Source: Alphaproteobacteria bacterium (lineage in GTDB: Bacteria; Pseudomonadota; Alphaproteobacteria; JACAEB01). Taken from it: a stretch of 64,000 nt of DNA. Positions 43,300 to 52,365 of the stretch are shown one piece after another. The translations under genes and the position numbers were made by a program. The stretch covers positions 310,001 to 374,000 of the forward strand of contig JACKLE010000002.1 of NCBI GenBank assembly GCA_024236075.1, given 5' to 3'. Position 1 is the first letter of the stretch. Every line of letters begins with the position of its first letter. The notes under the pieces were generated by a model. The model searched no databases and was not told where the DNA came from. It worked only from the letters and a program-made list of their open reading frames with translations.

Positions 43300-45156
43300 A
43301 TGCGTAGCTTCGTGGGACGGCGGCTTCTCGGTGCAACTCTGGCGTTAGGCCTCGGCGCCTGCCTCATGGCAGGGCCGGCCGTAGGCGAGGAGCCGAACCC
43401 CAATCGCAACGCCTATTACGGCGACCTCCACGTCCACACGCAGATTTCGCTGGATAGCTGGATCTACCGGAACCCGGTCGACCAGGCCGCCGCCCTGGAA
43501 TTTGCGCGCGGCAGGACGGTCGAGACGATCGCCGGTCCGCAGCATCTGCGCCTGCCGCTAGACTTCGTCGCCATCACCGATCACTCGGAGAGCTTCGCCG
43601 TCTACGGCTATTGCGTCGCCCATGCCGAGGAGACCAAGGACGTTCCGGGCTGCATCAACTACCGCAAGAAGGACTATGCCATCTATCTCTCGGCGGCGCG
43701 GGGCGGCGGCGGCGTGCCGCGCTGCGAGGCGGGCGAGGAAGAGTGCCGCGCCATCGCGCGCGAGGTCTGGCAAGCGCAGAAGAAGCTCGTCGAGGCGGCG
43801 AACGAGCCCGGCGTCTTCACGACGTTCCATGGCTACGAATATTCGATGCAGCTCCCGGGACCGGGGCACTATCACCGCAACGTCATCTTCCGCGACGACA
43901 ACACGCCGGCCGATGCCTATGGCGCGACGGTGCTGAGCGACCCGCTGCTGCTCTGGCGGTGGCTCGATCAGGCCTGCACCGGCGATTGCCGGGTGCTCGC
44001 GATACCCCACAACACGAACAATTCCTGGGGCCTCGGCTTCGCGCTCCATACGCGCAGCGGCACGCCGTACACGGACGACGACATAAGGCTTCGGGCACGG
44101 CTCGAGCCTCTTGCGGAGATCTTCCAGATCAAGGGCGCCTCGGAATGCGCCATCGGCCTCGGCACGTCGGACGAGGAATGCGCCTTCAATCAGCTCTATG
44201 CGAAGAAGTGCGACGGCCCGGGCGCCGTTCGCTGCGCGGCCCCCCTGTCCTTCGTGCGGGAGGGGCTGAAGCTCGGCCTCAAGGTCGACAAGGAGAAGGG
44301 TGTCAATCCGTTCAAGCTCGGCTTCATCGGCGGGACGGATACGCATTCGGGCGTGGCTGGGCTGACGGACGAGGATGCCTATATCGGCTCGGTCGGCTTC
44401 CGCGATTCGACACCCGAGCGGCGGATCGTCGTCGGCCCCTCGCCGCAGGCGAGCGACAGCGGCGCGGCCGGCGCCGAAGGCGGCTCCGAAATCTGGCGCA
44501 ATCCGGGCGGGCTCGCCGGCATTTGGGCGAAGGAGAACACGCGCTACTCGCTCTTCGCGGCGATGGAGCGCCGCGAGACCTTCGCGACCTCGGGCCCGCG
44601 CCTCGCCGTGCGCTTCTTCGCCGGCTACGGCTTTCCCGCCGGCATGGCGGGCGATCCCGACGGCGCGGCGGCGACCGGCTACGAGCTCGGCGTGCCCATG
44701 GGCGGCGATCTCCCGGCGCCAAAGGGCGCCAAGGCGCCGGACTTCTATGTCTGGGCGAGCCGCGATCCGCACGACGCGCCGCTCCAGAAGCTGCAGATCG
44801 TCAAGGGCTGGCTCGATGCCGGCGGCGAGGCCCGCGAGCGCGTCTACGACATCGCCTGCTCGGACGGCCTCGCGCCCGACGACGCGCATCGCTGCCCGCC
44901 GAACGGCGCCGATGTCGATCTCGAGGATTGCAGCGTCAGCGCCGACAAGGGCGCCGAGCAGCTCGCGACGCTGTGGCGCGATCCCGAGTTCGACGCCGCG
45001 CAGCGCGCATTCTATTACGTCCGCGTGCTGCAGAATCCGAGCTGCCGCTGGTCCACCTGGGACGCGCTTCGGCTGAAGCGGCAGCCCTCGAAGATGGTCG
45101 AGCCGACCTATCAGGAGCGCGCCTGGTCCTCGCCCATCTGGTACACGCCGTCTTGA
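43300..45156 (+). CDS. DUF3604 protein, exported PHP-like metal-dependent hydrolase (copy c)
   Basis: This 618-residue protein is a close paralog of copy b along the whole length, sharing YYGDLHVHTQIS (H44, H46), ITDHSESF, IPHNTNNSWGLGF, FIGGTDTHSGVAG and QERAWSSPIWYTP. The N-terminus LGATLALGLGACLMAGPA could be a Sec signal; the LGAC stretch resembles a lipobox, so lipid anchoring at C21 is possible. It is the second gene of the presumed operon. A TTGACA at 43212 in the 135-bp gap has no good -10, so an internal promoter is doubtful. Divergence from copy b is spread evenly, as expected of an old tandem duplication. Confidence 0.87.
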   Translation: MRSFVGRRLLGATLALGLGACLMAGPAVGEEPNPNRNAYYGDLHVHTQISLDSWIYRNPVDQAAALEFARGRTVETIAGPQHLRLPLDFVAITDHSESFAVYGYCVAHAEETKDVPGCINYRKKDYAIYLSAARGGGGVPRCEAGEEECRAIAREVWQAQKKLVEAANEPGVFTTFHGYEYSMQLPGPGHYHRNVIFRDDNTPADAYGATVLSDPLLLWRWLDQACTGDCRVLAIPHNTNNSWGLGFALHTRSGTPYTDDDIRLRARLEPLAEIFQIKGASECAIGLGTSDEECAFNQLYAKKCDGPGAVRCAAPLSFVREGLKLGLKVDKEKGVNPFKLGFIGGTDTHSGVAGLTDEDAYIGSVGFRDSTPERRIVVGPSPQASDSGAAGAEGGSEIWRNPGGLAGIWAKENTRYSLFAAMERRETFATSGPRLAVRFFAGYGFPAGMAGDPDGAAATGYELGVPMGGDLPAPKGAKAPDFYVWASRDPHDAPLQKLQIVKGWLDAGGEARERVYDIACSDGLAPDDAHRCPPNGADVDLEDCSVSADKGAEQLATLWRDPEFDAAQRAFYYVRVLQNPSCRWSTWDALRLKRQPSKMVEPTYQERAWSSPIWYTPS

Positions 45157-45264
45157 GCGAGTGGCGGCTTGCGAGGCGGACGGAGGACGTCGCGGGACGA
45201 GGAGTCCATAGCCGCGAGGTTCGGCGGATGGCGCGGGCGGATTGTTGAACGGAGGGAGGAACCG

Positions 45265-46377
45265 ATGTCGGGACGAAACATTAGGAAGCGGACGATGGCT
45301 CCGGCCGTTGTCGCGGCGACGGCGCTCGGCGCGCTCGCGCTCGGCGGCGGCTTCGCGCGCGCCGGCGCCGAGGAAGCCGCGGTCTCGCCCATCCCCGCGG
45401 ACGCCAAGCTCATCTTTTCCTCGGCGCGCGCGGGCGAGGAGAGCGCCATCGGCTTTCCCGCCGTCGAGCTCTATGCCGCGACGCTCGAAGGAGAGGTGAC
45501 GCGCCTCACCCATTCGCGCGGCGTGCACAATCATTTCACGGTGTCGCCCGACCGCACCAAGATCGCCGCGAACCGCTATCGCGAGGACACGGACAAGGAC
45601 GGCCGCCTCTTTCCGATCGGCGACTTCAAGGAGCTGTGGATCATCGACGTCGTGAACGGCACCGAGCGCAAGGTCGCGCCTGAGATCGACGCCGGCTATG
45701 GCGGCATCGCCTGGATGCCGGACTCGCGCCATGTCGTCTTCGGCACGCCGTCCGATCAGGGCATGGACCTCGTCAAGCTCGATACCGAGACGGGCGAGAG
45801 CGAGCCGCTGACGCGCAATCTCGGCAAGCTCCTGGGCAGCGACGATCCGAGAAAGTTCGTGTCGGACGTCGACGTGTCGCCGGACGGCGAGTGGCTCGCT
45901 TTCCTCTACAATATTCCGCGTACTGCGGAAAATACCGGAGGCGTTCGGCCCAAGACGCGCGTCACCGTGATGCGGACGGACGGAAGCGAGGCGCGCATCG
46001 TCACCGACGGCGGGCCCCTGCCGCCGGGCAAGCGCGGCAATTGGAACAATGGCGACTTCGACCCGGACTTCTCGCCGGACGGCAAGGCGGTGTCGTTCCA
46101 GCGCCAGACCGATGTGGGCATGGCGAACCCCGGGCTCTCGACCATGGACGTCATGACGGTGAACATAGACGGCACGGGCCTCACGCGCATCTCGCCCGAG
46201 GGCAACGACGCGGCGCACGGCATCTCGTCCTGGGATGTCGGCGGCATCGTCTTTACCGAGTGGAGCGACAAGCGCGGCAACACGGCGATCGTCTACGACA
46301 CGCAAGCGAAGACCTTCACGCGCGTGCCGATCGAAGGCCAGACGAGCCACGTGCAGTGGATTCCGGAGGCGAAATGA
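45265..46377 (+). CDS. exported PD40/TolB-like beta-propeller protein 1
   Basis: This 370-residue protein has a signal peptide (about 1-35, APAVVAATALGALALGGGFARA) followed by PD40-type propeller blades. They appear as recurring SPDRT, MPDSRHVVFGT, SPDGEWLAF and FSPDGKAVSF motifs. A calcium-site-like DTDKDGRLF lies near residue 111. It ends VPIEGQTSHVQWIPEAK. Propellers of this kind bind ligands or partner proteins in the periplasm, and a few are enzymes. It is the first of four tandem paralogs behind the two DUF3604 genes. The ATG follows GGAGGGAGGA. Its stop overlaps the start of paralog 2 by 4 bp. Confidence 0.85.
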   Translation: MSGRNIRKRTMAPAVVAATALGALALGGGFARAGAEEAAVSPIPADAKLIFSSARAGEESAIGFPAVELYAATLEGEVTRLTHSRGVHNHFTVSPDRTKIAANRYREDTDKDGRLFPIGDFKELWIIDVVNGTERKVAPEIDAGYGGIAWMPDSRHVVFGTPSDQGMDLVKLDTETGESEPLTRNLGKLLGSDDPRKFVSDVDVSPDGEWLAFLYNIPRTAENTGGVRPKTRVTVMRTDGSEARIVTDGGPLPPGKRGNWNNGDFDPDFSPDGKAVSFQRQTDVGMANPGLSTMDVMTVNIDGTGLTRISPEGNDAAHGISSWDVGGIVFTEWSDKRGNTAIVYDTQAKTFTRVPIEGQTSHVQWIPEAK

Positions 46378-47411
46378 TGTCGGGGAAGCCGGCCATGGGC
46401 AGCGAAGCCGAGCTGCGGCCGACTCCCATCCCGGAGGATGCGGAGTTCATCTTCGCCTCCGCGCGCTCGCGCGAGCTCACCTCGTTCGGCCTGCGCTCGG
46501 TCGAGCTCTATGCGGCGACCCGCGCCGGCGAGGTGACGCGGATCACCCATTCGCGCCACGCGCATAATCATTTCGTCGTGTCGCCGGACCGCACGAAGAT
46601 CGCCTGCAACCGCTATCGGGAGGACACCAACAAGGACGGCCGCCTCTTCGCGCTCGACGATTGGAAGGACCTTTGGATCGTCGATCTCGTCGGCCGCACG
46701 GAGCGCAGCCTGCTTCCGGAGATGGACGCGGGCTATGGCGGCATCGCCTGGCTGCCGGATTCGCGCCACATCGTCTTCGCGACGCCGACGGCACGAGGGC
46801 GCGACATCGTGAAGGTCGACACGCAGACGGGGAAATATGTGACGCTCACGGAGGGTCTCGACGATCTCCTGAAGAATCCGTGCCGGCGCAACCTCTCCGA
46901 TGTCGATGTCTCGCCCGACGGGCAGTGGATCGTCTTCGGCTACAAGAGCAATCTCGGCGAGGCGGTCGAGCCCAAGAGCCGCATCGCCGCGATGCGGCTC
47001 GACGGCAGCGAGGCGCGCATCCTCACCGACGGAGGGCCGCTCGAGCGCGTGAAGCGCGGCGACTGGTACAATGGCGACTACGATCCGGACTTCTCGCCGG
47101 ACGGCCGCCAGGTGGTCTTCGCCCGCCAGACGGATCGCGGCATGGCCAATCGCGGCCTCTCGACCATGGACCTCATGACGGTCGGCCTCGACGGCACGGG
47201 ACTCGCGCGCATCACGCGCCCTCCCGACGACGCGGCGCACGGCATCGCGTCCTGGGACAGGCGCGGCATCGTCTTCACCGAGTGGAGCGAGGCGCGCGGC
47301 AACACGACGAACATCTACGATCCGGCCACGAAGGAAATCGTCCGGGTCCCGATCCCCGGCTCGACCTCGCACGTCCAGTGGATTCCCCAAGCCGGTCCGC
47401 GCGCGAGCTAG
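46374..47411 (+). CDS. PD40/TolB-like beta-propeller protein 2, without signal peptide
   Basis: This 345-residue paralog has the same blade motifs (SPDRTKIACNRY, LPDSRHIVFAT, SPDGQWIVFGY, FSPDGRQVVFARQ), the DTNKDGRLF site and the SHVQWIPQ end. Its N-terminus, MMSGKPAMGSEAELRPTPIPEDAEF, is hydrophilic and begins just before the first propeller strand. It therefore looks cytoplasmic while its three sisters are exported. No hydrophobic segment is encoded in the bases just upstream in this frame, and the ATGA overlap with gene 1 argues that the start is right. It is closest to paralog 1 (YREDT rather than YSRGDT). Confidence 0.82.
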   Translation: MMSGKPAMGSEAELRPTPIPEDAEFIFASARSRELTSFGLRSVELYAATRAGEVTRITHSRHAHNHFVVSPDRTKIACNRYREDTNKDGRLFALDDWKDLWIVDLVGRTERSLLPEMDAGYGGIAWLPDSRHIVFATPTARGRDIVKVDTQTGKYVTLTEGLDDLLKNPCRRNLSDVDVSPDGQWIVFGYKSNLGEAVEPKSRIAAMRLDGSEARILTDGGPLERVKRGDWYNGDYDPDFSPDGRQVVFARQTDRGMANRGLSTMDLMTVGLDGTGLARITRPPDDAAHGIASWDRRGIVFTEWSEARGNTTNIYDPATKEIVRVPIPGSTSHVQWIPQAGPRAS

Positions 47412-47427
47412 CGGCAAAGGAGCTTCG

Positions 47428-48498
47428 ATGCGTATCGGCGCCTGTCTGGGCCTCGCGGGTGCGGCCATGCTTGGCCTCGTCGCTCCGGCGGTCGCCGCCG
47501 AGGCGGCCAGGGTTGCGGCCATTCCCGCCGACGCGAAGCTCATCTTCGCGTCGGACCGCGCCCAGGAGAAAGGCGCCTTCGGAGCCGTGTCGAACGAGCT
47601 CTACGTGGCGACGCTCGACGGCGAGGTGACGCGCATCACCTATTCGCGCCAGCTCCACGATCACTTCGTCGTCTCGCCCGACCGCACCAGGATCGCGACG
47701 GACCGCTACAGCCGGGGCGATACGAACAAGGACGGGCGCATCTTCTCCAACGACCACAAGGTTCTCTGGATCCTCGACACGGTCGCCGGCAGCGAGCGCG
47801 AGGTCGATCCGGACACGGATGCGGGCAATGGCGGCATCGCCTGGTTTCCCGACGGGCGGCACGTCGTCTTCGGCACCCAGTCCGACCTTTTCATGGATCT
47901 CGTCAAGGTCGATATCGACACGGGCGAGACGGCCGCGCTCACGCGCGGCCTGAAGAAGCTTCTGGGTCACGAGGGCCCGCGCAAGTTCGTCTCGGACGTC
48001 GACGTCTCGCCGGACGGGCAGTGGCTCGCCTTCGTCTATGTCGACGTCGATGCGATCGAGCCCGGCGAGTCCGGCAAGCCGCGCATCGCGGTGATGAAGG
48101 TCGACGGCAGCGCGGCGCATCTCGTCACCGACGGGGGACCCGCGCCGAGCAGGCGGCGCGGCGATTGGCCGAACGGCGATTTCGATCCCGATTTCTCGCC
48201 GGACGGCACGCGCCTCTCGTTCCAGCGCCAGACCGAGACCGCGATGGTCTATCCGACGCTGAGCTCGATGGACATCATGACGGTGAGCGTTGACGGGACG
48301 GGGCTCCGACGCCTCTCGCCCGAGGGCAATGCGAACTGCCACGGCATCTCGTCCTGGACGGCGGACGGGATCGTCTTCACCGAATGGAGCAAGACGGGCG
48401 TTTCCTCGCTCGTCGCCGACCCCGACACCGGCGCGATCGTTCGCGTGCCGATCGAGGGCAATGCGAGCTTCGTGCAATGGATTCCGCCGGGCCGCTAG
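47428..48498 (+). CDS. exported PD40/TolB-like beta-propeller protein 3
   Basis: This 356-residue protein has a signal peptide (1-23, CLGLAGAAMLGLVAPAVAA), propeller motifs SPDRTRIATDRYSRGDT, FPDGRHVVFGT, SPDGQWLAFVY and FSPDGTRLSFQRQT, the DTNKDGRIF site, and the ending VPIEGNASFVQWIPPGR. It is closest to paralog 4, sharing the YSRGDTNKDGR and NCHGISSW patterns. It begins 16 bp after paralog 2 with AAAGGAG upstream. Function unknown. Confidence 0.84.
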   Translation: MRIGACLGLAGAAMLGLVAPAVAAEAARVAAIPADAKLIFASDRAQEKGAFGAVSNELYVATLDGEVTRITYSRQLHDHFVVSPDRTRIATDRYSRGDTNKDGRIFSNDHKVLWILDTVAGSEREVDPDTDAGNGGIAWFPDGRHVVFGTQSDLFMDLVKVDIDTGETAALTRGLKKLLGHEGPRKFVSDVDVSPDGQWLAFVYVDVDAIEPGESGKPRIAVMKVDGSAAHLVTDGGPAPSRRRGDWPNGDFDPDFSPDGTRLSFQRQTETAMVYPTLSSMDIMTVSVDGTGLRRLSPEGNANCHGISSWTADGIVFTEWSKTGVSSLVADPDTGAIVRVPIEGNASFVQWIPPGR

Positions 48499-48524
48499 GC
48501 CCTAGCCATATGGAGAAAGACCGC

Positions 48525-49592
48525 ATGCGCATCAAGTTGGAATTCGCCCCGGCGCTCGGGCTCGCGCTGGCCGTTTCGGGCGCGGGAGCGCTCGCCGCGG
48601 AGGAAGTGAAGGTCGGCCAGATTCCGGCCGATGCCAAGATCGTCTTTTCCTCCGATCGCGCGGGTGAGAAGAGCCCGGTCGGATTTCCGGCCGTCGAGCT
48701 CTATGTCGCCTCGCTCGAGGGCAAGGTGACCCGCATCACCTATTCGAAGCAGGTCGCCAATCACTTCGCGGTCTCGCCGGACCGCACCATGATCGCCACG
48801 AACCGCTACTCGCGCGGCGACACGAACAAGGACGGGCGCCTCTTTCCGTCCGACCACAAGGAGCTTTGGATCGTCGACGTGGTGAAGGGCACGGAGCGCG
48901 TCGTGAACCCCGACACCAATGCCGGCAATGGCGGGCTCGCCTGGTTCCCGGATTCGCGCCACGTCATCTTCGGCACGCAGACGGATCAAGGCATGGACCT
49001 CGTCAAGGTCGACATCGAGACGGGCGAGGAGGTCGCGCTCACCCGCAACCTCAACCGGCTTCTCGGCAAGCCGCAGCCGACCAAATTCGTCTCCGACGTC
49101 GACGTCTCGCCGGACGGCAATTGGCTCGTCTTCGTCTATGGCGATCCGGGCAAGCCCGGCGAGATCGGGCGCCCGCTCATCACCGTCATGAAGGCCGACG
49201 GCAGCGAGGCGCGCATCATCACCGACGGCGGCGACACGCCCCGCCGCCGGCGCGGCGACTGGCCGAACGGCGATTTCGACCCCGACTTCTCGCCGGACGG
49301 CACCATGGTCTCGTTCCAGCGGCAGACCGAGGCCGCGATGGTCTATCCGAGCCTCTCCTCCGCCGACGTCATGATCGTCAAGACGGACGGCACGGGGCTC
49401 AAGCGGATCTCGCCCGAGGGCAATCTCGACTGCCACGGCATCTCGTCCTGGGGTCCCGACGGCATCATCTTCACGGACTGGGCGCGGACGAGCATGACGC
49501 CGACCGTCGCCGATCCCGCGACAGGCACGCTCACGCGTGTGCCGATCGAGGGCAATGCGAGCCACGTGCAGTGGATTCCCCCGGGTCCCTGA
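48525..49592 (+). CDS. exported PD40/TolB-like beta-propeller protein 4
   Basis: This 355-residue protein has a signal peptide (1-24, FAPALGLALAVSGAGALAA) and the same blade series as paralog 3, with DTNKDGRLF and the end SHVQWIPPGP. I place the start at ATG 48525 because GGAGAAAG lies just upstream; the in-frame ATG at 48510 sits 5' of that site and would spoil the signal peptide. It is the last gene of the presumed operon. The following 109-bp gap has a GC-rich hairpin (GCGGGCGGG with CCCGCCCGC, 49615-49642) without a T-tract that may mark the operon end. Confidence 0.84.
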   Translation: MRIKLEFAPALGLALAVSGAGALAAEEVKVGQIPADAKIVFSSDRAGEKSPVGFPAVELYVASLEGKVTRITYSKQVANHFAVSPDRTMIATNRYSRGDTNKDGRLFPSDHKELWIVDVVKGTERVVNPDTNAGNGGLAWFPDSRHVIFGTQTDQGMDLVKVDIETGEEVALTRNLNRLLGKPQPTKFVSDVDVSPDGNWLVFVYGDPGKPGEIGRPLITVMKADGSEARIITDGGDTPRRRRGDWPNGDFDPDFSPDGTMVSFQRQTEAAMVYPSLSSADVMIVKTDGTGLKRISPEGNLDCHGISSWGPDGIIFTDWARTSMTPTVADPATGTLTRVPIEGNASHVQWIPPGP

Positions 49593-49701
49593 CGCGGCCG
49601 GGGTCGCATCGGCCGCGGGCGGGTGCTATGGTGCCCGCCCGCCTTGCCAATCGTTTTCACGCCCGCCCGTCTCGGACGGCCTCCACCCTTAGAGTGCGGC
49701 C

Positions 49702-50901
49702 ATGCCAGCTCCCCGTTTCGCGCCCGCCGATATTCTGCCCGAGGACGCGGACGGAGCCAGGCTCGTGGGGCGGGTCTGGCTGCCGTCGGGCGCGGGACGC
49801 GCCGGCCGGCCGGTGCCGGTCGCCGTCGCGGACGGCGCGGTTCACGACCTCTCGCACCTCGCGCCGACGGTCTCGGCGCTACTGGCAAGCCGGGAGCTGC
49901 GCGGGCGTCTCGTGGCGGGCGAGAAGGGGTCTCGCCTTTTCGCCCTCGACGCGCTTCTCGCCGAGGGCCATGTCGCGGAGCCCATGGGCGCGCGGCCCCA
50001 TCTCCTCGCGCCGATCGACCTGCACTGCGTGAAGGCCGCCGGCGTCACCTTCGCCATCTCGACCATCGAGCGGGTGATCGAGGAGGCCGCGCGCGGCAAT
50101 CCCGCCTCCGCCGCCGACATCCGCGCGCGGATCGGCGAGCGGATCGGGCGCGACCTCGCCCGCCTCAAGCCGGGCTCGCCGCAGGCCGCCGAGCTGAAGC
50201 AGCTCCTCATCGCGGAGGGGCTCTGGTCGCAATATCTCGAGGTGGCGATCGGTCCTTATGCGGAGGTCTTCACCAAGGCGCCGGTGCTCGCCTCGGTCGG
50301 CTTCGGCGCGGATGTGGGCGTGCGCTCGGACTCGGCCTGGAACAATCCCGAGCCGGAGGTCGTCCTCGTCGTCTCGCCGGCCGGAGAGATCGTCGGCGCC
50401 ACCCTCGGCAACGACGTCAATCACCGCGACATCGAAGGCATGAGCGCGCTCCTGCTCGGCAAGGCCAAGGACAACAACGCCTCCTGCTCGGTCGGGCCCT
50501 TCATCCGCCTCGTCGACGAGGGCTTCACGCTCGACGACATCCGCCGGGCGCAGGTCGGCCTTGCGCTCGAGGGCGAGGACGGCTTCCGAATGCAGGCCTC
50601 GAGCGACATGTCCAAGATCAGCCGCGACATAGCCGAGCTCGTCGAGCAGACCATGGGAAAGTTCCATCAATATCCGGACGGCTTCGTCCTGTTCACGGGC
50701 ACGCTCTTCGCGCCGGTCGTCGACCGGGACAGGAAGGGAGCGGGCTTCACGCACAAGGTGGGCGACTGGGTGCGCATATCCTCGCCCAGGCTCGGCATGC
50801 TCGCAAATCGCGTCGAGCACACCGAGAGGGTCGCGCCCTGGCGTTTCGGCATCGGCGACATGCTGGCGCTCGCGTCCGAGCGGGCCTGGCCGTCGAATTG
50901 A
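49702..50901 (+). CDS. xylX: fumarylacetoacetase-fold 2-keto-3-deoxy-pentonate dehydratase (XylX type)
   Basis: This 399-residue FAH-superfamily protein has the metal-binding pattern in AWNNPEPEVVLVV (Glu-x-Glu) and GATLGNDVNHRDIEG (Asp). FAH-fold enzymes of this length convert 2-keto-3-deoxy-D-xylonate or L-arabonate to 2-oxoglutarate semialdehyde in the Weimberg pathway. The gene order here, FAH protein, aldehyde dehydrogenase, SDR, SMP-30 lactonase, IlvD/Edd dehydratase, is that of Caulobacter xylXABCD, which is the main basis for the call. It is cytoplasmic. The next gene starts 27 bp on. A ketofuconate hydrolase role is the main alternative. Confidence 0.8.
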   Translation: MPAPRFAPADILPEDADGARLVGRVWLPSGAGRAGRPVPVAVADGAVHDLSHLAPTVSALLASRELRGRLVAGEKGSRLFALDALLAEGHVAEPMGARPHLLAPIDLHCVKAAGVTFAISTIERVIEEAARGNPASAADIRARIGERIGRDLARLKPGSPQAAELKQLLIAEGLWSQYLEVAIGPYAEVFTKAPVLASVGFGADVGVRSDSAWNNPEPEVVLVVSPAGEIVGATLGNDVNHRDIEGMSALLLGKAKDNNASCSVGPFIRLVDEGFTLDDIRRAQVGLALEGEDGFRMQASSDMSKISRDIAELVEQTMGKFHQYPDGFVLFTGTLFAPVVDRDRKGAGFTHKVGDWVRISSPRLGMLANRVEHTERVAPWRFGIGDMLALASERAWPSN

Positions 50902-50928
50902 CCTCGTAGGAACCGAAGGAGCAGGCCC

Positions 50929-52365
50929 GTGAGCGAGCTCAAGCGCAATCTCATCGGCGGCGAATGGGTCGGCAGCGACCGCGTCATCGAGAACGTCAAT
51001 CCGTCGGACACGAACGATATCGTCGGGCGCTATGCCAAGGGCGACGCCGCCGCGGCGCGCCAGGCGATCGACGCGGCGGCGGACGCCTTTCCCGGCTGGG
51101 CCGGCGCGTCCCCCCAGAAGCGCTTCGAGGTGCTCGATGCAGCGGGCACGGAGATTCTCGCACACGCGAAGGAGCTCGGCACGCTGCTCTCGCGCGAGGA
51201 GGGCAAGACCCTCGCCGAGGGCATCGGCGAGGCGACGCGCGCGGGGCAGATCTTCAAGTTCTTCGCGGGCGAGGCGCTGCGGCTCGGCGGCGAGACGCTC
51301 GCCTCGGTGCGCCCAAAGGTCGATGTGGAGATTCTGCGCCAGCCCCTGGGCGTCGTCGGCCTCATCAGCCCCTGGAACTTTCCCATCGCGATCCCGGCCT
51401 GGAAGACCGCGCCCGCGCTCGCCTTCGGCAACACCGTCGTCATCAAGCCGGCCGAGCTCGTGCCGGGCTCGGTGCACGCGCTCGCCGAGATTCTCGTGCG
51501 CGCCGGCGCGCCGAAGGGCGTCTTCAACCTCGTCATGGGCTCGGGGCGCGAGGTCGGCCAGGCGCTCGTGGATAGCCCGAAGGTCAAGGCGCTGAGCTTC
51601 ACGGGCTCGGTCGAGACGGGCCGCGCGGTCGGCGCGGCGCTGATGGCGCGCGGCGCGCGCGTCCAGCTCGAGATGGGCGGCAAGAATCCGCTCGTCGTGC
51701 TCGACGATGCCGATCTGAAGACCGCCGTCGAATGCGCCGTGAACGGAGCGTTCTTCTCGACCGGACAGCGCTGCACGGCCTCGTCCCGCCTCATCGTGAC
51801 GAAGGGCATTGCCGCGGCCTTCATCGAGGCCCTGCGCGCGCGCACCGCGGCGCTGCGGATCGGCCCCGCCCTGGACCCCGAGACCGAGATCGGCCCCGTC
51901 GCCGACAAGAGCCAGCTCGAAAAGGTCTGCGAGTACATCGAGATCGGGAAGAAGGAAGGCGGCCGCCTCCATGGCGGCGAACGCGCCAACGGCCCGACGC
52001 CGGGCTATTATCTGCGGCCGGCGCTCTTCACGGAAACGACGAGCGCGATGCGCATCAACCGCGAGGAGATATTCGGGCCGGTGGCGAGCGTCATCGAGGT
52101 CAAGGACTATGACGAAGCGCTCGCCGTCGCGAACGACACCGAGTTCGGCCTTTCGGCGGGGATCGTCACGACCTCGCTCAAATATGCGAGCGACTTCAAG
52201 AAGCGCGCGGAGGCGGGCATGGTGATGGTGAATCTGCCGACCGCCGGCGTCGATTTCCATGTGCCCTTCGGCGGCACCAAGGGCTCGAGCTACGGGCCGC
52301 GCGAGCAGGGCGCCTATGCGAGGGAGTTCTACACCATGGTAAAGACCGCCTATGTCGCGCCCTGA
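50929..52365 (+). CDS. xylA: 2-oxoglutarate semialdehyde dehydrogenase (aldehyde dehydrogenase)
   Basis: This 478-residue NAD(P)-dependent aldehyde dehydrogenase has the oxyanion Asn N150 (SPWNFPIA), the general base E248 (LEMGGKNP) and the nucleophile C282 (TGQRCTASS). The length equals that I recall for Caulobacter XylA (478). In the Weimberg pathway it oxidises 2-oxoglutarate semialdehyde to 2-oxoglutarate, entering the TCA cycle. The start is GTG 50929, with AAGGAG upstream. The stop overlaps the start of the SDR gene by 14 bp. The symbol follows Caulobacter usage and does not mean xylose isomerase. Confidence 0.85.
   Translation: MSELKRNLIGGEWVGSDRVIENVNPSDTNDIVGRYAKGDAAAARQAIDAAADAFPGWAGASPQKRFEVLDAAGTEILAHAKELGTLLSREEGKTLAEGIGEATRAGQIFKFFAGEALRLGGETLASVRPKVDVEILRQPLGVVGLISPWNFPIAIPAWKTAPALAFGNTVVIKPAELVPGSVHALAEILVRAGAPKGVFNLVMGSGREVGQALVDSPKVKALSFTGSVETGRAVGAALMARGARVQLEMGGKNPLVVLDDADLKTAVECAVNGAFFSTGQRCTASSRLIVTKGIAAAFIEALRARTAALRIGPALDPETEIGPVADKSQLEKVCEYIEIGKKEGGRLHGGERANGPTPGYYLRPALFTETTSAMRINREEIFGPVASVIEVKDYDEALAVANDTEFGLSAGIVTTSLKYASDFKKRAEAGMVMVNLPTAGVDFHVPFGGTKGSSYGPREQGAYAREFYTMVKTAYVAP

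Noticed and set aside
49615..49642. GC-rich hairpin as a firm terminator of the PD40 operon
   Set aside because: The stem is good but the loop is long and no T-run follows; it could be incidental in such GC-rich DNA.
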